Part shown: one piece after another, positions 3,955 to 5,573 of the stretch
How positions within the stretch are numbered: position 1 is the stretch's first letter
How the letters are laid out: each line of letters opens with the position of its first letter
Source of the DNA: Streptosporangiaceae bacterium
GTDB lineage: Bacteria > Actinomycetota > Actinomycetes > Streptosporangiales > Streptosporangiaceae
Reading direction: 5' to 3'
Assembly (NCBI GenBank): GCA_030040475.1
Contig: JASHTQ010000627.1
Coordinates: 1-5,573 of the forward strand
Length of the DNA stretch: 5,573 nt
Translations under genes and position numbers: made by a program
Notes under the pieces: generated by a model
The model's input: only the letters and a program-made list of their open reading frames with translations
Told to the model about the DNA's origin: nothing
The model's database searches: none

Positions 3955-5573
3955 CAGGTCTGGTCCGGGCTGTTGTGCCCGTTCAGCCCCTGCTGGTCGG
4001 TGTCGGCCACGATCACCTCGGCCCACTGAGCGGTGGGGTCCCGGTCGGGCGTGGGCATGTTCAGCTTCGTCGGGCTGTGCTCGCGGTGCGCCCGCGCGGC
4101 GGCCAGGTGGTACTCGTTGAGCTCGGCGAGGAATGACTCGTCCCCGTACGGCGTGCCGTCGACGAGCGGGCCGACCCGGTGCTCGACCACCGCCATGACG
4201 TCGTCGCCGCTGAGCGTCTTGTGTGTCTCCAGCGCGTGCGCGAGCGACAGGATGTGGTTCCTGTTTTCCCTGAGGATCTCCTCGGTGCGGTCGAGCAGCG
4301 TCTTGAGGTTGTCCTCGATCCGGTCCGCGAGCGCGCGCCGTGCCTCGGCCTCGGGATCCTGGCCCTTCTTCAGCGCGCCGCCCCGCCCGCCGCCCGGCGA
4401 GCCGACCTCGAGCCGCCTGGCGGTGGAGTAGGACGACACCGTGGTGCCCATGCCCCAGAAGCCCTCCATGAACGAGGCGACCGCGGTGGCGGACTCAAGG
4501 TCGCCCGACACCCCGGAGGAGCTGTCGGCGTCGAAGAACATCCGCTCGCCTGCCAGCGACGCGAGCGACACGAGGATGTCGGTCTGGTACTCGCTGCGCC
4601 AGCGGGTGAACTGGTCCTCGGGCGGGATGCTCGCCACCATGCCGAGGTAGTCGCTGCCCTTCTCGATCGTCGCGATGTCGATCTCCATGTGCTGGCGGGT
4701 GCGGAACGCGACCAGTGCGTGGCACGCCTCGTGCACCGCGACGGCGTGCCGCTCGCGCTCGATGTACTCCACGTCCTCCGGCGGCCCGAGTTCCTTGAGC
4801 TGCTTGGCCTTGATCACGTCCGGCCAGGTGATGACGTCGCGCCCGTTCCTGATCGCGGTGATGAGCGACTCGTTGACCAGGTCCTTGATCGTGGCGCCCG
4901 TCGCGTACGGCGTGATCGTGGCGAGCTTGTCGATCTGCTCGGCGGTGAGCTCGTGCCGCACCTTGGCGAAATAGCCGTCGTAGGTGCGGACCCGGCCCGC
5001 CTTCGACGGGTAGCCGACCTTGTAGATCCGGTCGATCCGGCCGGGCCGCAGCAGCGCCTCGTCCAGCGCCGACGGCATGTTGGTGGCCATCATGACCAGG
5101 ATCCGGTACTTGGGCGGCGGCTTCGGCCGCATCCCGAGCAGCCGCCGCACGTAGCGGTTGACAAGCCCGCGCGGTTTGTTCAGCCCGGACAGCTCGGTGA
5201 GCAGCGCCTGCAGCGTGCCCATGCCGCCGCCGCCCATGCCGCCCATCATCCCGCCGATCATCTGCTTGCTGCGCCGGGGGTCCGGCTCGTCGTCGAGGCC
5301 AGCCGCCATCGCCTGCCTGGTCAGCCGCCACTGCGTGTCCGCGGACAGGTAAGAGAACCCGTTGCAGCCCGCGGGCCGGAACGGCGCGGGCACCGCGGTG
5401 CCCCGCCCGCCGCCGACCCCGCCGGTCTGCGTCTGGCCGCGGTTGCCGAGCGAGTCGGCCTCGTCGAAGAAGACGATCACCCCGCCGTACCGCAGCGCGA
5501 GCCTGCGCAGCTTGCGGAACAGCGACTTCACCTTCAGGACGCCGACGCCCATGAACATGTTGATGAACGCGCC
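3954..5573 (-). CDS. divergent FtsH-like AAA+ ATP-dependent zinc metalloprotease, 5' truncated by window edge
   Basis: The frame is open from the right edge to TGA at 3956-3954, giving 539 visible residues; the N-terminus, any membrane segments and Walker A lie outside. Numbering from the first visible residue: the pore loop NMFMGVG (5-11); Walker B VIVFFDEAD (32-40); sensor 1 MMATN (161-165); the second region of homology with arginine fingers, ALLRPGRIDR (173-182); the AAA+ lid (about 185-265); the zinc site HEACH (281-285); and LAGERMFFDADSSSGVSGDLESAT (340-363), whose GDLESAT supplies the expected aspartate ligand (D358). Both ATPase and protease centres therefore look intact. FtsH proteins are membrane-anchored hexamers that unfold and degrade membrane and soluble proteins. 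Oddities are a long Gly/Met-rich insertion between Walker B and sensor 1, a second basic insertion before sensor 1 (KPRGLVNRYVRRLLGMRPKP), and an acidic hydrophilic C-terminal extension. It is a lineage-specific paralogue rather than the housekeeping enzyme (inference). Confidence 0.88.
   Translation of the reverse strand, partial: GAFINMFMGVGVLKVKSLFRKLRRLALRYGGVIVFFDEADSLGNRGQTQTGGVGGGRGTAVPAPFRPAGCNGFSYLSADTQWRLTRQAMAAGLDDEPDPRRSKQMIGGMMGGMGGGGMGTLQALLTELSGLNKPRGLVNRYVRRLLGMRPKPPPKYRILVMMATNMPSALDEALLRPGRIDRIYKVGYPSKAGRVRTYDGYFAKVRHELTAEQIDKLATITPYATGATIKDLVNESLITAIRNGRDVITWPDVIKAKQLKELGPPEDVEYIERERHAVAVHEACHALVAFRTRQHMEIDIATIEKGSDYLGMVASIPPEDQFTRWRSEYQTDILVSLASLAGERMFFDADSSSGVSGDLESATAVASFMEGFWGMGTTVSSYSTARRLEVGSPGGGRGGALKKGQDPEAEARRALADRIEDNLKTLLDRTEEILRENRNHILSLAHALETHKTLSGDDVMAVVEHRVGPLVDGTPYGDESFLAELNEYHLAAARAHREHSPTKLNMPTPDRDPTAQWAEVIVADTDQQGLNGHNSPDQT

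Noticed and set aside
3552..4136. Plus-strand frames opposite the HEARH and FtsH-like genes
   Set aside because: They are low-complexity shadows without a ribosome-binding site or recognisable domain.
4495..5331. 278-codon minus-strand frame overlapping the FtsH-like gene
   Set aside because: It has an Arg/Ala/Gly-rich composition in another frame of the same strand, with no motif. The FtsH-like frame explains the region.

Overview
The window is about 70% GC by eye. It has strong third-position G/C bias, GTG starts and protein families that are common in Actinobacteria. It looks like chromosomal DNA of a high-GC actinomycete (Streptomyces/Streptosporangiales-type). I see no tRNA, rRNA, CRISPR array, transposase or integrase, and no gene-free stretch longer than about 300 bases.

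Layout from left to right: (1) 1-252, plus strand: the C-terminal end of a periplasmic-binding-protein-like (molybdate-binding type, PF12727-like) domain protein. (2) 289-681, minus: a complete 130-residue NTF2/SnoaL-like protein with a clear Shine-Dalgarno and a plausible promoter of its own. (3) 747-1616, minus: a class I SAM-dependent methyltransferase. (4) 1647-2531, plus: a transglutaminase-like cysteine protein, divergent from the methyltransferase with only 30 bp between the starts. (5) 2532-2661: an intergenic region with two near-identical 28-bp dyad repeats 31 bp apart. (6) 2662-3408, plus: a glutamine cyclotransferase (glutaminyl-peptide cyclase) family protein without a signal peptide. 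(7) 3406-3489: an imperfect 15-bp tandem repeat at the convergent gene junction. (8) 3311-3901, minus: an actinobacterial hypothetical protein with an HEARH zinc-peptidase-like motif. Its repeat-encoded tail runs antisense into the cyclotransferase gene. (9) 3919-3954: a 12-bp triplicated repeat. (10) 3954-5573, minus: a divergent FtsH-like AAA+ zinc metalloprotease that runs off the right edge. Walker B, sensor 1, arginine finger, HEACH and the third zinc ligand are visible, and there is a large Gly/Met-rich insertion in the AAA+ domain.

Most of the window is ordinary accessory metabolism. Two things stand out. One is the right-hand minus-strand pair: an unusual FtsH-like protease followed directly by a small HExxH protein, probably co-transcribed, which may form a membrane-proteolysis module. 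The other is a set of short repeats placed exactly at gene boundaries (2543-2601, 3406-3489, 3919-3954). I found no convincing evidence for a complete new defence or biosynthetic system. The co-occurrence of transglutaminase-like, glutamine cyclotransferase and methyltransferase genes is suggestive only.
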